From positions 3,224,001-3,288,000 of the forward strand of contig NZ_CP090145.1 of assembly GCF_023008245.1 (NCBI RefSeq): a stretch of DNA of 64,000 nucleotides, given 5' to 3'. Positions 17,529-26,865 of the stretch are shown here, one piece after another; the first letter of the stretch is position 1; each line of letters starts with the position of its first letter. The notes beneath the pieces were generated by a model that was not told the origin of the DNA, searched no databases, and saw nothing but the letters and a program-made list of their open reading frames with translations. The position numbers and the translations under genes are program-made. Source of the DNA: Flavobacterium sediminilitoris (GTDB lineage Bacteria > Bacteroidota > Bacteroidia > Flavobacteriales > Flavobacteriaceae).

Positions 17529-19973
17529 ATGATAAAAAAATATCCTTTATTCCTTTTACTTTTTACTCTTTTCGTTCAAGCACAAGCTCCCAAAAAACCA
17601 AACTCTAATGAAATTTATGAAGCCATTCAAAAATTAAATTTTTTAGGAAAAGTACTTTATGTAGCCGCTCATCCAGATGATGAAAACACTCGATTAATTA
17701 CTTATTTCGCTAATCATTATCATGCTGAAACAGCTTATCTATCACTTACACGTGGAGATGGTGGTCAAAATTTAATAGGACCTGAATTAAGAGAAAAATT
17801 AGGAGCAATAAGAACGCAAGAATTATTAGCTGCCCGAAATATTGATGGTGGAAATCAATTTTTTACTCGTGCTAATGATTTTGGCTATTCAAAAGAACCT
17901 AATGAAACCTTTTCTATTTGGAACAAAGAGCAAGTTTTAGAAGATGTTATACAAGTAATGGAAACATTTCAACCAGATATTGTTATCAATAGGTTTAATC
18001 ATAGAACTCCTGGTACAACTCACGGACATCACACAGCTTCTGCAATATTGAGTTTAGAAGCTTATAATAAATTATCAACAAAGCCAAGTAGAGTCTTTTT
18101 TAATACATCATGGTGGTTTTATGGGAGTGAAGAAGCCTTTGAAAAAGCAGATAAATCAAATTTATTAACATTTAATGCAAATGTATATTATCCACTAAAA
18201 GGAAAAAGTAATCATGAAATTGCAGCTTTAAGTAGAAGTCAACATAAATGTCAAGGTTTTGGAGCAACAGGTTCAAGAGGGAGTGAAACAGAATATTTAG
18301 AACTTTTAAAAGGAAGTTTACCTAATGCTTCTAATATTTTTGAAGGAATTGATACTTCATGGAATAGAATAAAAAATGGAGCAACAATTGGACAAATATT
18401 AAATAAAATTGAAGTAAATTTTGATTTTAAAAATCCATCTAATCATATTCCTGAATTAGTTAAAGCCTATCTATTAATTCAAAAATTAGATGATAGCTAT
18501 TGGAAAACAACCAAAACCAATCAAATATCTAAAATTATTGAAGCTTGTAGTGGTTTATATTTAGAAGCCATTACTTCAACCGAAAAAGCTACTAAAAATG
18601 AAACTATCACAATAAATTTTGAAGCGATAAATAGAAGTAATTCAAATGTAAAACTTTTAAATATTTCTATTCTTAATCAGAATAAGAAGACAAAAAACAA
18701 AGTATTACTTAATAATGAAAAAATAAATTTTGAAGAAAAAAACTTTAAAATTCCAAATTCAATTGAATACACAAATCTATTTTGGTTAAAAGAAAAACCA
18801 ACTGTAGGAATGTATCAAGTATCTAATAAATCTATTAGAATTCTTCCAGAAGAAAAATTACAATTTCCTGTCATTTTTTCGATAGAAATTGAAGGAACAA
18901 AAATCGATTTTGTGAAAAATTTAGTCTATAAAAAAAATGATCCTGAAAAAGGAGAAACTTATATCCCTTTTTCAGTTTTACCGGAAGTTACATCTGAAAT
19001 AGTCAATAAAGTTTCCATTTTTAATAATAATGAGCCAAAAGAAATTGTAGTAAAATTAAAATCTAATAAAGAAAATAGTGAAGGAACTGCAAAATTGATT
19101 TTAGATTCTAGTTGGAAAGTTGAACCAAAAGAAATTCCTTTTTCAATTGCTTCAAAAAATGAGGAAAAAACAATACTATTTAAAGTTTTTCCACCAAAAA
19201 ATGAAAGTAGCACCGATTTTTCTGTTGAAATAAATACCAATACTGAAAAACATCAATTAGAATGTGTAGAAATTAAATATGATCATATACCAAAACAAAC
19301 TATTTTACAACCATCAGAAGGAAAATTAGTAAAACTAGACATTCAAATTAAAGGTAAAAATATTGGCTATCTAATTGGCGCTGGAGATGAAGTTGGTAAA
19401 AATTTAGAAAATATTGGATATCAAATAACATATATCAATCCACATGAAATTTCTGTTGAAAATTTAAATAAATTCGACGCTGTAATCTTAGGAATTAGAG
19501 CATTTAATACTATTGACGAACTAAAATTTAAAAACAAAGAACTTTTTCAATATGTTTCAAATGGTGGAAATTTAATTGTTCAATACAATACAACTAATGG
19601 GTTATTAACTAAAGAAGTTGCTCCTTATGAATTAGTAATTTCTAGAGATAGAGTAACAAATGAAAAAGCAAAAATCACTTTTCTAAACCCAAATCATCCT
19701 GTTTTAAATGCACCAAATAAAATAACTACTAAGGATTTTGAAAATTGGATTCAAGAGCAAGGTTTATATTATCCAAATAAATGGAGTACTTCTTTCACTC
19801 CTATTTTAAGTGCAGCAGATGAAGGAGAAAATCAAAAGGAAGGTGCACTTTTAATTGCAAAACATGGAAAAGGAAACTATATTTATACTGGCTTAAGCTT
19901 TTTTAGAGAATTACCAGAAGGTGTTTCTGGAGCTTATAGACTACTTGCTAATTTAATATCATTAGACAAATAA
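17529..19973 (+). CDS. PIG-L family deacetylase with C-terminal ThuA/GATase-like domain
   Basis: Secreted or periplasmic enzyme of 814 aa with a signal peptide ending near VQAQA (residue 20). The zinc-binding PIG-L/LmbE domain (about 40-300) shows YVAAHPDDENTRL (His48, Asp50, Asp51) and the second metal His in GTTHGHHTAS (~160-170). Such enzymes remove acetyl groups from N-acetylglucosamine-type sugars. A beta-rich middle follows. The last ~200 residues (IGYLIGAGDEVGKNL, FDAVILGIRAFNT, NGGNLIVQYN) look like a class I glutamine-amidotransferase/ThuA fold. The gene lies 6 bp before a 33-codon gene and a sodium symporter, which suggests it processes a glycoside whose product is imported by that transporter (inference). 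Confidence 0.88.
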   Translation: MIKKYPLFLLLFTLFVQAQAPKKPNSNEIYEAIQKLNFLGKVLYVAAHPDDENTRLITYFANHYHAETAYLSLTRGDGGQNLIGPELREKLGAIRTQELLAARNIDGGNQFFTRANDFGYSKEPNETFSIWNKEQVLEDVIQVMETFQPDIVINRFNHRTPGTTHGHHTASAILSLEAYNKLSTKPSRVFFNTSWWFYGSEEAFEKADKSNLLTFNANVYYPLKGKSNHEIAALSRSQHKCQGFGATGSRGSETEYLELLKGSLPNASNIFEGIDTSWNRIKNGATIGQILNKIEVNFDFKNPSNHIPELVKAYLLIQKLDDSYWKTTKTNQISKIIEACSGLYLEAITSTEKATKNETITINFEAINRSNSNVKLLNISILNQNKKTKNKVLLNNEKINFEEKNFKIPNSIEYTNLFWLKEKPTVGMYQVSNKSIRILPEEKLQFPVIFSIEIEGTKIDFVKNLVYKKNDPEKGETYIPFSVLPEVTSEIVNKVSIFNNNEPKEIVVKLKSNKENSEGTAKLILDSSWKVEPKEIPFSIASKNEEKTILFKVFPPKNESSTDFSVEINTNTEKHQLECVEIKYDHIPKQTILQPSEGKLVKLDIQIKGKNIGYLIGAGDEVGKNLENIGYQITYINPHEISVENLNKFDAVILGIRAFNTIDELKFKNKELFQYVSNGGNLIVQYNTTNGLLTKEVAPYELVISRDRVTNEKAKITFLNPNHPVLNAPNKITTKDFENWIQEQGLYYPNKWSTSFTPILSAADEGENQKEGALLIAKHGKGNYIYTGLSFFRELPEGVSGAYRLLANLISLDK

Positions 19974-19979
19974 CTTGCT

Positions 19980-20081
19980 ATGGAAGAAAAAAATAAATGG
20001 AAAAGAAGTTACAATTTTGTGTTACTTATAAATGCATTATACATTTTGATTTTCTATATTTTAATGGAAATTTACTCTTAA
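19980..20081 (+). CDS. 33-residue single-pass membrane peptide
   Basis: ATG to TAA encoding 33 aa. A charged N-terminus (MEEKNKWKRSYN) is followed by one hydrophobic helix (FVLLINALYILIFYILM) and a short tail. It starts 6 bp after the deacetylase stop and ends 1 bp before the symporter ATG, so it fits exactly into the operon with no spare sequence. Size and position recall small accessory subunits of transporters, but there is no recognised family by eye. The positive residues before the helix predict N-in orientation. It is probably a real gene because a random frame would not be expected to combine this tight spacing with a clean membrane helix. Confidence 0.65.
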   Translation: MEEKNKWKRSYNFVLLINALYILIFYILMEIYS

Positions 20082-20082
20082 T

Positions 20083-21816
20083 ATGGAAAATTTAGATTGG
20101 ATTGTACTATCGTGTACACTACTTTTTATTGTTATTTACGGTGCATTAAAAACGAAAGGAAGCGCAAATGTAAAAGACTATCTTTTAGACAATAACGAAA
20201 CACCATGGTTCACCGTAGGCCTTTCTGTTATGGCAACGCAAGCCAGTGCTATTACTTTTTTATCAACTCCAGGTCAGGCTTATCATGATGGAATGGGATT
20301 CGTTCAGTTCTATTTTGGTTTACCACTTGCAATGATTGTTATTGCTTATACTTTTATTCCTATATATCATAAATTAAAAGTATATACTGCTTATGAATAT
20401 TTGGAACAACGTTTTAATGTAAAAACTCGTACTCTTGCTGCTGTTCTTTTTCTTTTTCAAAGAGGCTTAGGAACAGGAATTACGATTTATGCACCATCTA
20501 TTATTCTTTCTGCATTATTAGGATGGAATCTAACAATGCTTAATATTATTATAGGTGTTTTAGTAATTATTTATACCGTAACAGGTGGAACAAAAGCAGT
20601 AAACGTAACCCAAAAGCAACAAATGTTTGTTATCATATCGGGAATGTTTATTACCTTTTTCTTAATTCTTGATTATTTACCTGAAGACTTAGATTTTACA
20701 AATGCACTCCATGTAGCTGGAGCCAATGGTAAAATGGATATCCTAGATTTTTCATATAATCCTGAAACACGTTACACCTTTTGGAGTGGAATTACAGGTG
20801 GATTTTTCTTAATGTTATCTTATTTTGGAACAGACCAATCACAAGTTGGACGTTATCTTTCTGGAAAATCAGTAAAAGAAAGTCAAATGGGATTAATAAT
20901 GAATGGATTTTTAAAAGTTCCAATGCAATTTTTTATCCTTTTAACTGGTGTTTTAGTTTTCGTATTCTTTCAATTTAACGATACACCTTTGCATTTTAAT
21001 CCAAATAATGTTAATAAAGTAAAAGAATCTACTCATAAAAAATCTTATGAAAATTTAGAAAGTGAATTAGATCATATTAATGAAGAGAAAAAAGTAGTTA
21101 ATAAAATTTATATTGAACAACTTCAGCATAATGATTTTGACAATCCTACATTAAGAAAACAAATGGTTGCACTTTCATTAAAAGAAAAAGAGTTAAGAGA
21201 AGAGGCAAAAGAAATAATTAAGAAAGTAGATACTGGTTCTGAAACAAATGATAAAGATTATGTTTTTCTATATTTTATTTTACATTACTTGCCAAAAGGA
21301 TTGTTAGGATTATTGTTAGCTGTAATTTTTAGTGCCGCAATGTCTTCTAGTGCTTCAGGATTAAACTCTCTTGCAGCAACAACAGCAATAGATTTATATA
21401 AAAGGAATGTAAATGATAAATCTGATAAACACTATGTTTATGCTACACAATACTTTACGCTATTTTGGGGAATTATTGCTATTGGTTTTGCCTGTATAAG
21501 TTCCCTTTTTGAAAACCTAATTCAGTTAGTAAATATAATCGGTTCTGTTTTTTATGGAACTGTATTAGGCATCTTCTTAGTTGGATTCTATATTAAATAT
21601 ATAAAAGGTGAAGCTATTTTTATAGGAGCATGTATAAGTCAAACACTTATTTTTATTATCTATTATTTTGCTATTCATATTCAACCAAATGATAGTGAAA
21701 AGCTAAGTTATCTATGGCTAAACTTCATTGGTGTTTTACTAACTTTAGTTATTTCATCTATTATTCAATTAATTTTAAATAAAACCAAACAAGAAACTGA
21801 AATAAATAATAGTTAA
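20083..21816 (+). CDS. Sodium:solute symporter (SSS family)
   Basis: Na+-coupled transporter of 577 aa with about 13 membrane helices. Family signatures include GLSVMATQASAITFLSTPGQ (residues ~46-65), YEYLEQRFNVKTR, VTGGTKAVNVTQKQQ, YFGTDQSQVGRYLSGKS and FSAAMSSSASGLNSLAATT. The last two are the sodium-site region. A hydrophilic, Glu/Lys-rich insertion of about 95 residues (~300-395) between helices is unusual for SSS proteins and is predicted as coiled coil. Encoded directly after the PIG-L deacetylase and the 33-aa peptide, so the substrate is probably a sugar or amino sugar (inference). Confidence 0.92.
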   Translation: MENLDWIVLSCTLLFIVIYGALKTKGSANVKDYLLDNNETPWFTVGLSVMATQASAITFLSTPGQAYHDGMGFVQFYFGLPLAMIVIAYTFIPIYHKLKVYTAYEYLEQRFNVKTRTLAAVLFLFQRGLGTGITIYAPSIILSALLGWNLTMLNIIIGVLVIIYTVTGGTKAVNVTQKQQMFVIISGMFITFFLILDYLPEDLDFTNALHVAGANGKMDILDFSYNPETRYTFWSGITGGFFLMLSYFGTDQSQVGRYLSGKSVKESQMGLIMNGFLKVPMQFFILLTGVLVFVFFQFNDTPLHFNPNNVNKVKESTHKKSYENLESELDHINEEKKVVNKIYIEQLQHNDFDNPTLRKQMVALSLKEKELREEAKEIIKKVDTGSETNDKDYVFLYFILHYLPKGLLGLLLAVIFSAAMSSSASGLNSLAATTAIDLYKRNVNDKSDKHYVYATQYFTLFWGIIAIGFACISSLFENLIQLVNIIGSVFYGTVLGIFLVGFYIKYIKGEAIFIGACISQTLIFIIYYFAIHIQPNDSEKLSYLWLNFIGVLLTLVISSIIQLILNKTKQETEINNS

Positions 21817-21864
21817 AGAATAAAACAACTCTTAAATCTATTATGAGTATTTTCAATAGTAAAC

Positions 21865-21901
21865 AAAAAAATCCGAACTTTTTAGAAGTTCGGATTTTTT
21901 A
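21865..21901 (+). terminator. Bidirectional intrinsic terminator
   Basis: AAAAAATCCGAACTT pairs with AAGTTCGGATTTTTT (21886-21900) around TTTAG. The stem has A/T runs on both sides and lies between convergent genes, so it serves the symporter and the DUF2911 gene. Confidence 0.88.
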
Positions 21902-21918
21902 TTTATAGTTTTAAATGA

Positions 21919-22770
21919 TTATTTAGACCATTCTGCAATACTATCTTTATTCATTTTTTCATAATCAGCATTTCCTGCTTTAACCGCTGCATTCAAAGAA
22001 GATTTAGCTGTAGCAATTGCTCCTTTTTTATCTCCTAATTTCGCTTGAATCAATGATTTTAAACGTAAATACCAAAATGGTGTATCTGCTCCTGTTGGAG
22101 TCATTTCAACAGCACTATTTATCCAAGTTAATGCTTTATTTAAATCATTATTTGATTGGTAATAATATTGAGCCGCTGAAAAATAATCTCTAGAAGTTGG
22201 TCCAGCTAACGCTTTTTCTATACTATTCATTGCTATTTCATTTGTAGGAACAGTAAATGGAACAGAAACAGTTGTTCTTTCCCACGCTAAATCTAAAGTA
22301 GCACTATCATTTGTTAAACTATTTATTGAAATAGTAAATGATTCTACAGATTTATTCAACGTTTCAGGTTTTACAGTAGTTCTTAAAGCTACTTTACTTT
22401 CATCCCATTTTTCTGGTAATCCCCAATTATCTGTTGCTGTATAAAAAATTACATCCCAACTATCTGCTTTTGGAGTTGTATATAAAGCATACTTCCCTTT
22501 CTTTAAATCTTTACCATTAACTTTAATGTCTTCATCAAATGAAATTACAGTATTGGCATTTGCTCCTGTTCTCCAATTCTTTCCATAAGGAACTAAATCT
22601 CCGTAAACTGTTCTCCCTTTTGCTCCTGGTCTTGAATAATCTATTTTTACATTTGTTAAACCTACAACCTGATCCACTTTTGCAGCAGGACTTGCTTGTG
22701 GAGTTTCTACTTGGGCATTAATTGTTAGCGTAGATAATGCAAACAATGCCATTATGAATACCTTTTTCAT
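21919..22770 (-). CDS. DUF2911 domain-containing secreted protein
   Basis: 283 aa with a signal peptide (MKKVFIMALFALSTLTINAQ). The DUF2911 domain spans about residues 25-180 and shows IDYSRPGAKGRTVYGDLVPY, KNWRTGANANTVISF and LKKGKYALYTTPKADSWDV. A C-terminal helical region (~185-283) looks like tetratricopeptide-type repeats (YYYQSNNDLNKALTWINSAV, KLGDKKGAIATAKSSLNAA). Probably periplasmic. The family is common in Bacteroidetes and has no established biochemical role. Convergent with the symporter gene, with its own upstream region, so probably monocistronic. Confidence 0.88.
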   Translation of the reverse strand: MKKVFIMALFALSTLTINAQVETPQASPAAKVDQVVGLTNVKIDYSRPGAKGRTVYGDLVPYGKNWRTGANANTVISFDEDIKVNGKDLKKGKYALYTTPKADSWDVIFYTATDNWGLPEKWDESKVALRTTVKPETLNKSVESFTISINSLTNDSATLDLAWERTTVSVPFTVPTNEIAMNSIEKALAGPTSRDYFSAAQYYYQSNNDLNKALTWINSAVEMTPTGADTPFWYLRLKSLIQAKLGDKKGAIATAKSSLNAAVKAGNADYEKMNKDSIAEWSK

Positions 22771-22911
22771 CTTGATTTTTATTTGTATAAGTTATAATTA
22801 TGAATTTTTACGAAATTACTAAAAATGTAGAATGAATATGTTAAGCTATTCCTAAAATTAAAAAATATTTGTTTAATATTTTTATATATTTGTTAAACAA
22901 AACATTCTGTA

Positions 22912-23379
22912 GTGAAAATTTATACACTTCATAAAAAACAAAATTTACCCATTACATTAGATGAAGCTTGGGAATTTTTATCAAATCCAAAAAATCTAAA
23001 GATAATAACTCCTGATTATATGGGATTCAACATATTATCTGGTGCTGATAAACCTATGTTTTCTGGGCAAATGATACAATATATTGTTACTCCTATTTTA
23101 GGTATTCCAACAAAATGGGTTACTGAAATTACTCATGTTCAAGACAAAAAGTATTTTGTAGATGAACAACGTTATGGGCCATATTCTCTTTGGCATCATA
23201 AACATTTTTTAAAAGAAATTCCAGGTGGAATAGAAATGGAAGATATTATTGATTATAAGATTCCAATGGGTATTTTAGGTCAATTAGTTCATCCAATATT
23301 AGTAAAACCTAAACTCGATGAAATTTTTGAATATAGACGAAAAAAATTGATTGAGTTATTTGGTGAATTTCAACATTAA
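22912..23379 (+). CDS. SRPBCC family (START-like) protein
   Basis: 155-aa soluble protein of the SRPBCC/polyketide-cyclase-like fold, which forms a hydrophobic ligand cavity. Visible features are AWEFLSNPKNLKIITPDYMGF, the central FVDEQRYGPYSLWHHKHFLKE (a block also known from cell-division-inhibitor-like members) and the ending FEYRRKKLIELFG. The start codon appears to be GTG at 22912, with TATATTTG at 22885-22892 as a plausible -7 element. It lies 23 bp before the photolyase gene, a pairing seen often in Bacteroidetes, and is probably in one operon with it. Ligand unknown. Confidence 0.85.
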   Translation: MKIYTLHKKQNLPITLDEAWEFLSNPKNLKIITPDYMGFNILSGADKPMFSGQMIQYIVTPILGIPTKWVTEITHVQDKKYFVDEQRYGPYSLWHHKHFLKEIPGGIEMEDIIDYKIPMGILGQLVHPILVKPKLDEIFEYRRKKLIELFGEFQH

Positions 23380-23402
23380 AATTAAGCTATAAAATATCAA
23401 TA

Positions 23403-24689
23403 ATGACAATATTCTGGTTTAGAAGAGATTTAAGATTACAAGATAATGTAGGGTTATTTCATGCACTTTATGAAAATGATTCTATTTTACCTATTTTTAT
23501 TTTTGATCCTGCTATTCTTTCTCAATTACCTAGAAATGATTCACGGGTTACTTTTATTTATAATCAATTAAAAAACATTCAATCACAATTAAATCAGGTT
23601 GGAAAATCATTAGCTATTTTTTTTGATGATCCAAAAACAGTATTTGAAAAACTAATTACTGAAAATAAAATAACATCCGTTTATACTAATCATGATTACG
23701 AACCATACGCTCGAAAACGCGATAAAAATATTTATCAGATTTTAAAAGCAAATGATATTTCATTCAAAACATTGAAAGATCAAGTTATTTTTGAAAAAAA
23801 TGAAATTGTAAAAGATGATAATTCACCTTATGTAGTTTATACTCCCTTTTCAAAAAAGTGGAAACAAAAATTAAGTACTACTACTCTACTCTATTATAAT
23901 TCAGAAGATTTTTTAGATAAAATTGTATCACATTCTTATTCATTTCTTTCATTAGAAACTATTGGATTTGAAAAAAGTGCTTTAAAAATTTCAAAATTTG
24001 ATATTTCAGAAAAACTTATAGAAAATTACGAGAATACTCGAAACTTCCCTAGTTTAAATGGAACATCAATGTTAGGAGTTTATCTTAGATTTGGAACTAT
24101 ATCTGTTCGTGAAATGGTTAAAAAGGCACAACTATCTAAGAATGAAACTTTCTTAAATGAACTCATTTGGAGAGAATTTTTCATGCAAATACTTTGGCAT
24201 TTTCCTCATACCATAAATCAAAGTTTTAAACCTAAATATGACGCAATAATTTGGGACAATAATGAAACTCTATTTCAAAAATGGTGTGAAGGAAAAACAG
24301 GATATCCATTTGTAGATGCTGGAATGCGAGAATTAAATGCAACAGGACACATGCACAATAGAGTGAGAATGATAGTTGCTAGTTTCCTTTGTAAACACTT
24401 ATTAATAGATTGGCGTTGGGGAGAAACTTATTTTTCAACAAAACTATTAGACTATGAACAAGCTAGTAACGTTGGTAATTGGCAATGGGCAGCAGGTTCT
24501 GGTGTTGATGCTGCTCCTTATTTTAGAATTTTTAACCCAACAGAACAAATTAAAAAATTTGACAAAGACTTAAAATATATTAAAAAATGGGTTCCAGAAT
24601 TAGAAACATCAAACTATCCAAAACCCATTGTTGATCATAAAGAAGCACGTGAAAAATGCTTAAAAAGATATAAAGAAGCCTTAAATTAA
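23403..24689 (+). CDS. Cryptochrome/DNA photolyase family protein (CPD photolyase-like)
   Basis: 428-aa flavoprotein that repairs UV-induced pyrimidine dimers with blue light. The N-terminal alpha/beta antenna domain starts TIFWFRRDLRLQDN. The C-terminal FAD domain (~200-428) carries NELIWREFFMQIL, WCEGKTGYPFVDAGMREL, TGHMHNRVRMIVASFL, DWRWGETYFSTKLLDYE, and SNVGNWQWAAGSG with the conserved Asn-Trp-Gln-Trp dimer-binding region. Features match class I CPD photolyases; a cryptochrome role cannot be excluded. Convergent with the next gene, with a 4-bp stop overlap. Confidence 0.93.
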   Translation: MTIFWFRRDLRLQDNVGLFHALYENDSILPIFIFDPAILSQLPRNDSRVTFIYNQLKNIQSQLNQVGKSLAIFFDDPKTVFEKLITENKITSVYTNHDYEPYARKRDKNIYQILKANDISFKTLKDQVIFEKNEIVKDDNSPYVVYTPFSKKWKQKLSTTTLLYYNSEDFLDKIVSHSYSFLSLETIGFEKSALKISKFDISEKLIENYENTRNFPSLNGTSMLGVYLRFGTISVREMVKKAQLSKNETFLNELIWREFFMQILWHFPHTINQSFKPKYDAIIWDNNETLFQKWCEGKTGYPFVDAGMRELNATGHMHNRVRMIVASFLCKHLLIDWRWGETYFSTKLLDYEQASNVGNWQWAAGSGVDAAPYFRIFNPTEQIKKFDKDLKYIKKWVPELETSNYPKPIVDHKEAREKCLKRYKEALN

Positions 24690-25342
24690 AAACCTTTTTT
24701 TAAATTTAAAACATCTAGTTCATTGAAATGGTTAACTATTCTATCGGCTTTAGCTAAATCTTGTAGATTAGAGTTACTACTTCTATAACCGACACAATAA
24801 ATATCCGCAGCTTTTGCTGCTTCTACTCCATTTGTACTATCTTCAATAACAATACAATTTTCTTTTGGATGTATTGACAAACTTGCAGCATGCAAGAAAA
24901 TAGCAGGATGTGGTTTTGATTTTGGAAAATCTTCACCACTTACAGTATGTGTAAAATATTGATGTAAATTGAAACGATTAAAAACTCTTTGAATTGTACC
25001 TTTTGAAGCTGAAGATGCTAAAATTAATTCAACTTCATTATAATGTAATTCTTTTATTAAATCTTCAACTCCTTCTATTAAATGTAAGTCTTCTTTAGTA
25101 TCAAAAGCATCATTAAAGAGGAAACGTTTTCTTAGAATTAAATCTTCAACTTCATGTTGCAATTGAAAATTTTCTTTAACTTTTTGAAAAACATTTCGAG
25201 TAGAGTTTCCTGTAAATGAAGCATATAACTCATCACTAACTTCAATTTCTAATTCTTCAAAATGTTTATAATAAGCATATTTATGAACGGGTTCTGTATC
25301 TACAATTACGCCGTCCATATCAAAAATTACAGTTTTTAGCAT
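24686..25342 (-). CDS. HAD-IA phosphatase, beta-phosphoglucomutase-like
   Basis: 218-aa HAD hydrolase with motif I VIFDMDGVIVDTEP (residues ~4-17), cap domain (~18-80) with SFTGNSTRNVFQKV, motif II LASSAS, motif III KSKPHPAIFLHAA, and motif IV CIVIEDSTNGVEAAKAA. The set matches the beta-phosphoglucomutase/phosphatase subfamily, which acts on small sugar phosphates. An in-frame Met at 25384 would add 14 unconserved residues; the start at 25342 places motif I at the usual position and was chosen. It overlaps the convergent photolyase gene by 4 bp. Specific substrate not determinable. Confidence 0.88.
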   Translation of the reverse strand: MLKTVIFDMDGVIVDTEPVHKYAYYKHFEELEIEVSDELYASFTGNSTRNVFQKVKENFQLQHEVEDLILRKRFLFNDAFDTKEDLHLIEGVEDLIKELHYNEVELILASSASKGTIQRVFNRFNLHQYFTHTVSGEDFPKSKPHPAIFLHAASLSIHPKENCIVIEDSTNGVEAAKAADIYCVGYRSSNSNLQDLAKADRIVNHFNELDVLNLKKGF

Positions 25343-25441
25343 TGTTTGTGTTGTTTTTGCAAAAATAGTATTTATAATTTTCATTTCAGAAGTATTAAAC
25401 CTTTTTCGTTATCTTTAGTCTAAAGATTAAAACATTATAAA

Positions 25442-25984
25442 TTGCAAGACGAAAAAGTGTTTATTGAAGCTTTACTAAATCCGAAAACGCAACAAGAAGC
25501 TTTTCGGGAATTATTGCAATTATATCAAAAACCGTTGTATAATCATATTCGGAATATTGTATTAAACCATGACGATACTGATGATATTTTACAAAATACT
25601 TTTATAAAAATATTTCAAAATATTTCAAAATTTAAAGGAGAAAGTAAATTGTTTTCTTGGATTTATAGAATTGCAACAAATGAAGCTTTAAATTTTTTAC
25701 AACAAAAATCTAAAAAACAAGGTATTTCAAATGAAGAAGTACAACAAAAAGCATTAAATAAACTAGAAAGTGATGTTTTTTTTGATGGTGATGAAATTCA
25801 ATTAAAATTACAAAAAGCAATAGCTATATTACCTGAAAAACAACAATTAGTCTTTAAAATGAAATATTTTGAAGAACTAAAATATGAAGAAATATCAGAA
25901 ATTGTAGATACATCTGTTGGAGCATTAAAAGCTAGTTATCATTTAGCTGTTAAAAAAATTGAAGAATATTTAAAAAAGAATTAA
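25442..25984 (+). CDS. RNA polymerase ECF-type sigma factor
   Basis: 180-aa sigma-70 family protein. Region 2 (about 20-90) has YNHIRNIVLNHDDTDDILQN and FKGESKLFSWIYRIATNEAL. Region 4 (about 120-175) has LPEKQQLVFKMKYFEELKYE and a helix-turn-helix ending VGALKASYHLAVKKI. Start codon appears to be TTG at 25442; no nearby ATG gives the conserved N-terminus. The next two genes follow at 30 and 3 bp and look like a membrane-anchored partner and a Spy-like sensor. The trio would form an envelope-stress circuit (inference). Confidence 0.92.
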   Translation: MQDEKVFIEALLNPKTQQEAFRELLQLYQKPLYNHIRNIVLNHDDTDDILQNTFIKIFQNISKFKGESKLFSWIYRIATNEALNFLQQKSKKQGISNEEVQQKALNKLESDVFFDGDEIQLKLQKAIAILPEKQQLVFKMKYFEELKYEEISEIVDTSVGALKASYHLAVKKIEEYLKKN

Positions 25985-25996
25985 ACCATTTATAGT

Positions 25997-26004
25997 TAAT
26001 TTTG
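25997..26004 (+). promoter_or_regulatory. -7-like element (TAATTTTG) between sigma gene and its partner
   Basis: Exact TAnnTTTG match 10 bp before the next start codon. If used it would give a very short leader, so it may be a chance match in AT-rich DNA. Confidence 0.25.
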
Positions 26005-26014
26005 TCCTATATAT

Positions 26015-26419
26015 ATGAAAGATTTAAAATTAGATAATGAACCGAAAGTAAAATCTGGATTTAAAATTCCCGAAAACTATTTTGAGCAATTTGAAGAGAG
26101 GATGATGATGCAATTGCCTAAAAAAGAAACAAAAGTAGTTTCTATATTTCACAGAAAACAAATATGGTTTTCAAGTATAGCCGCTGTTTTATTAGCAATG
26201 ATTGCTATTCCTGTATATTTTAATTTATCAAAAGCTAAACCTTTAGAAACAGCCACATTAGAATCTTATTTAAGCACGGAATATTCTACTTATGAAATTG
26301 TAGATAGATTGTCTAATGAAGACATAATTGCTTTAGAGGATGATTTGTCTCTTAATGATGATGACATTGAAGCTTATTTATTAGACACACAAAACTTAGA
26401 TTACTATTTAAATCAATAA
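26015..26419 (+). CDS. Single-pass membrane protein, putative anti-sigma-type partner
   Basis: 134 aa: cytosolic N-terminus (~1-48, with IPENYFEQFEERMMMQLPKK), one membrane helix (about 50-70, WFSSIAAVLLAMIAIPVYF), and an acidic C-terminal domain (~75-134, rich in Asp/Glu/Leu, DDLSLNDDDIEAYL). It lies between an ECF sigma gene and a Spy-like gene. Topology and position fit an anti-sigma factor, but no zinc-type HxxxCxxC anti-sigma motif is visible, so the role is inferred only. Confidence 0.7.
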   Translation: MKDLKLDNEPKVKSGFKIPENYFEQFEERMMMQLPKKETKVVSIFHRKQIWFSSIAAVLLAMIAIPVYFNLSKAKPLETATLESYLSTEYSTYEIVDRLSNEDIIALEDDLSLNDDDIEAYLLDTQNLDYYLNQ

Positions 26420-26422
26420 AGT

Positions 26423-26863
26423 ATGAAAACAAAAATAGCATTACTATTATTATTCATTTCCTCTTTCTCTTTTTCACAAGGGTTTAAAGAAAAAAAAGAA
26501 AAAATAAAAGCATTAAAAGTAGCTTTTATAACAGAAGAATTAAATTTAACAACAGAAGAAGCGCAAAAATTTTGGCCTGTTTATAATTCGTATGATGATA
26601 AACAATTTGAAATTAGGCATAATAAAATGAAAGCAATTGTCAATCAATATGAAAGTAGTGAAATTGAAAAACTTTCAGAAAAAGAAGCTTTACAACTTGT
26701 TAAAAAAATGGAAGCCAATGAAGATGAAATGCATAATCTAAAAAAGAAATATATAAAAGATTTATTAAATGTACTTCCTGCAAAAAAAGTAGTAAAATTA
26801 AAGAAGGTAGAAGATGAGTTTAATAGAAAACTTTTTAAACAATATAGAGATCGTAGAGATTAA
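26423..26863 (+). CDS. Spy/CpxP-like periplasmic protein ('sensor of ECF-type sigma factor')
   Basis: 146 aa with a signal peptide (MKTKIALLLLFISSFSFSQG), then an all-helical, highly charged mature domain. Its LTTEEAQKFWPVYNSYDDKQ and LKKKYIKDLLNVLPAKKVVKLKK segments resemble the LTxxQ-type repeats of Spy/CpxP chaperones. Database annotation often calls this family 'sensor of ECF-type sigma factor'. It starts 3 bp after the membrane partner gene, so it belongs to the same operon. Likely periplasmic sensor or chaperone in envelope-stress signalling. Confidence 0.78.
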   Translation: MKTKIALLLLFISSFSFSQGFKEKKEKIKALKVAFITEELNLTTEEAQKFWPVYNSYDDKQFEIRHNKMKAIVNQYESSEIEKLSEKEALQLVKKMEANEDEMHNLKKKYIKDLLNVLPAKKVVKLKKVEDEFNRKLFKQYRDRRD

Positions 26864-26865
26864 TT

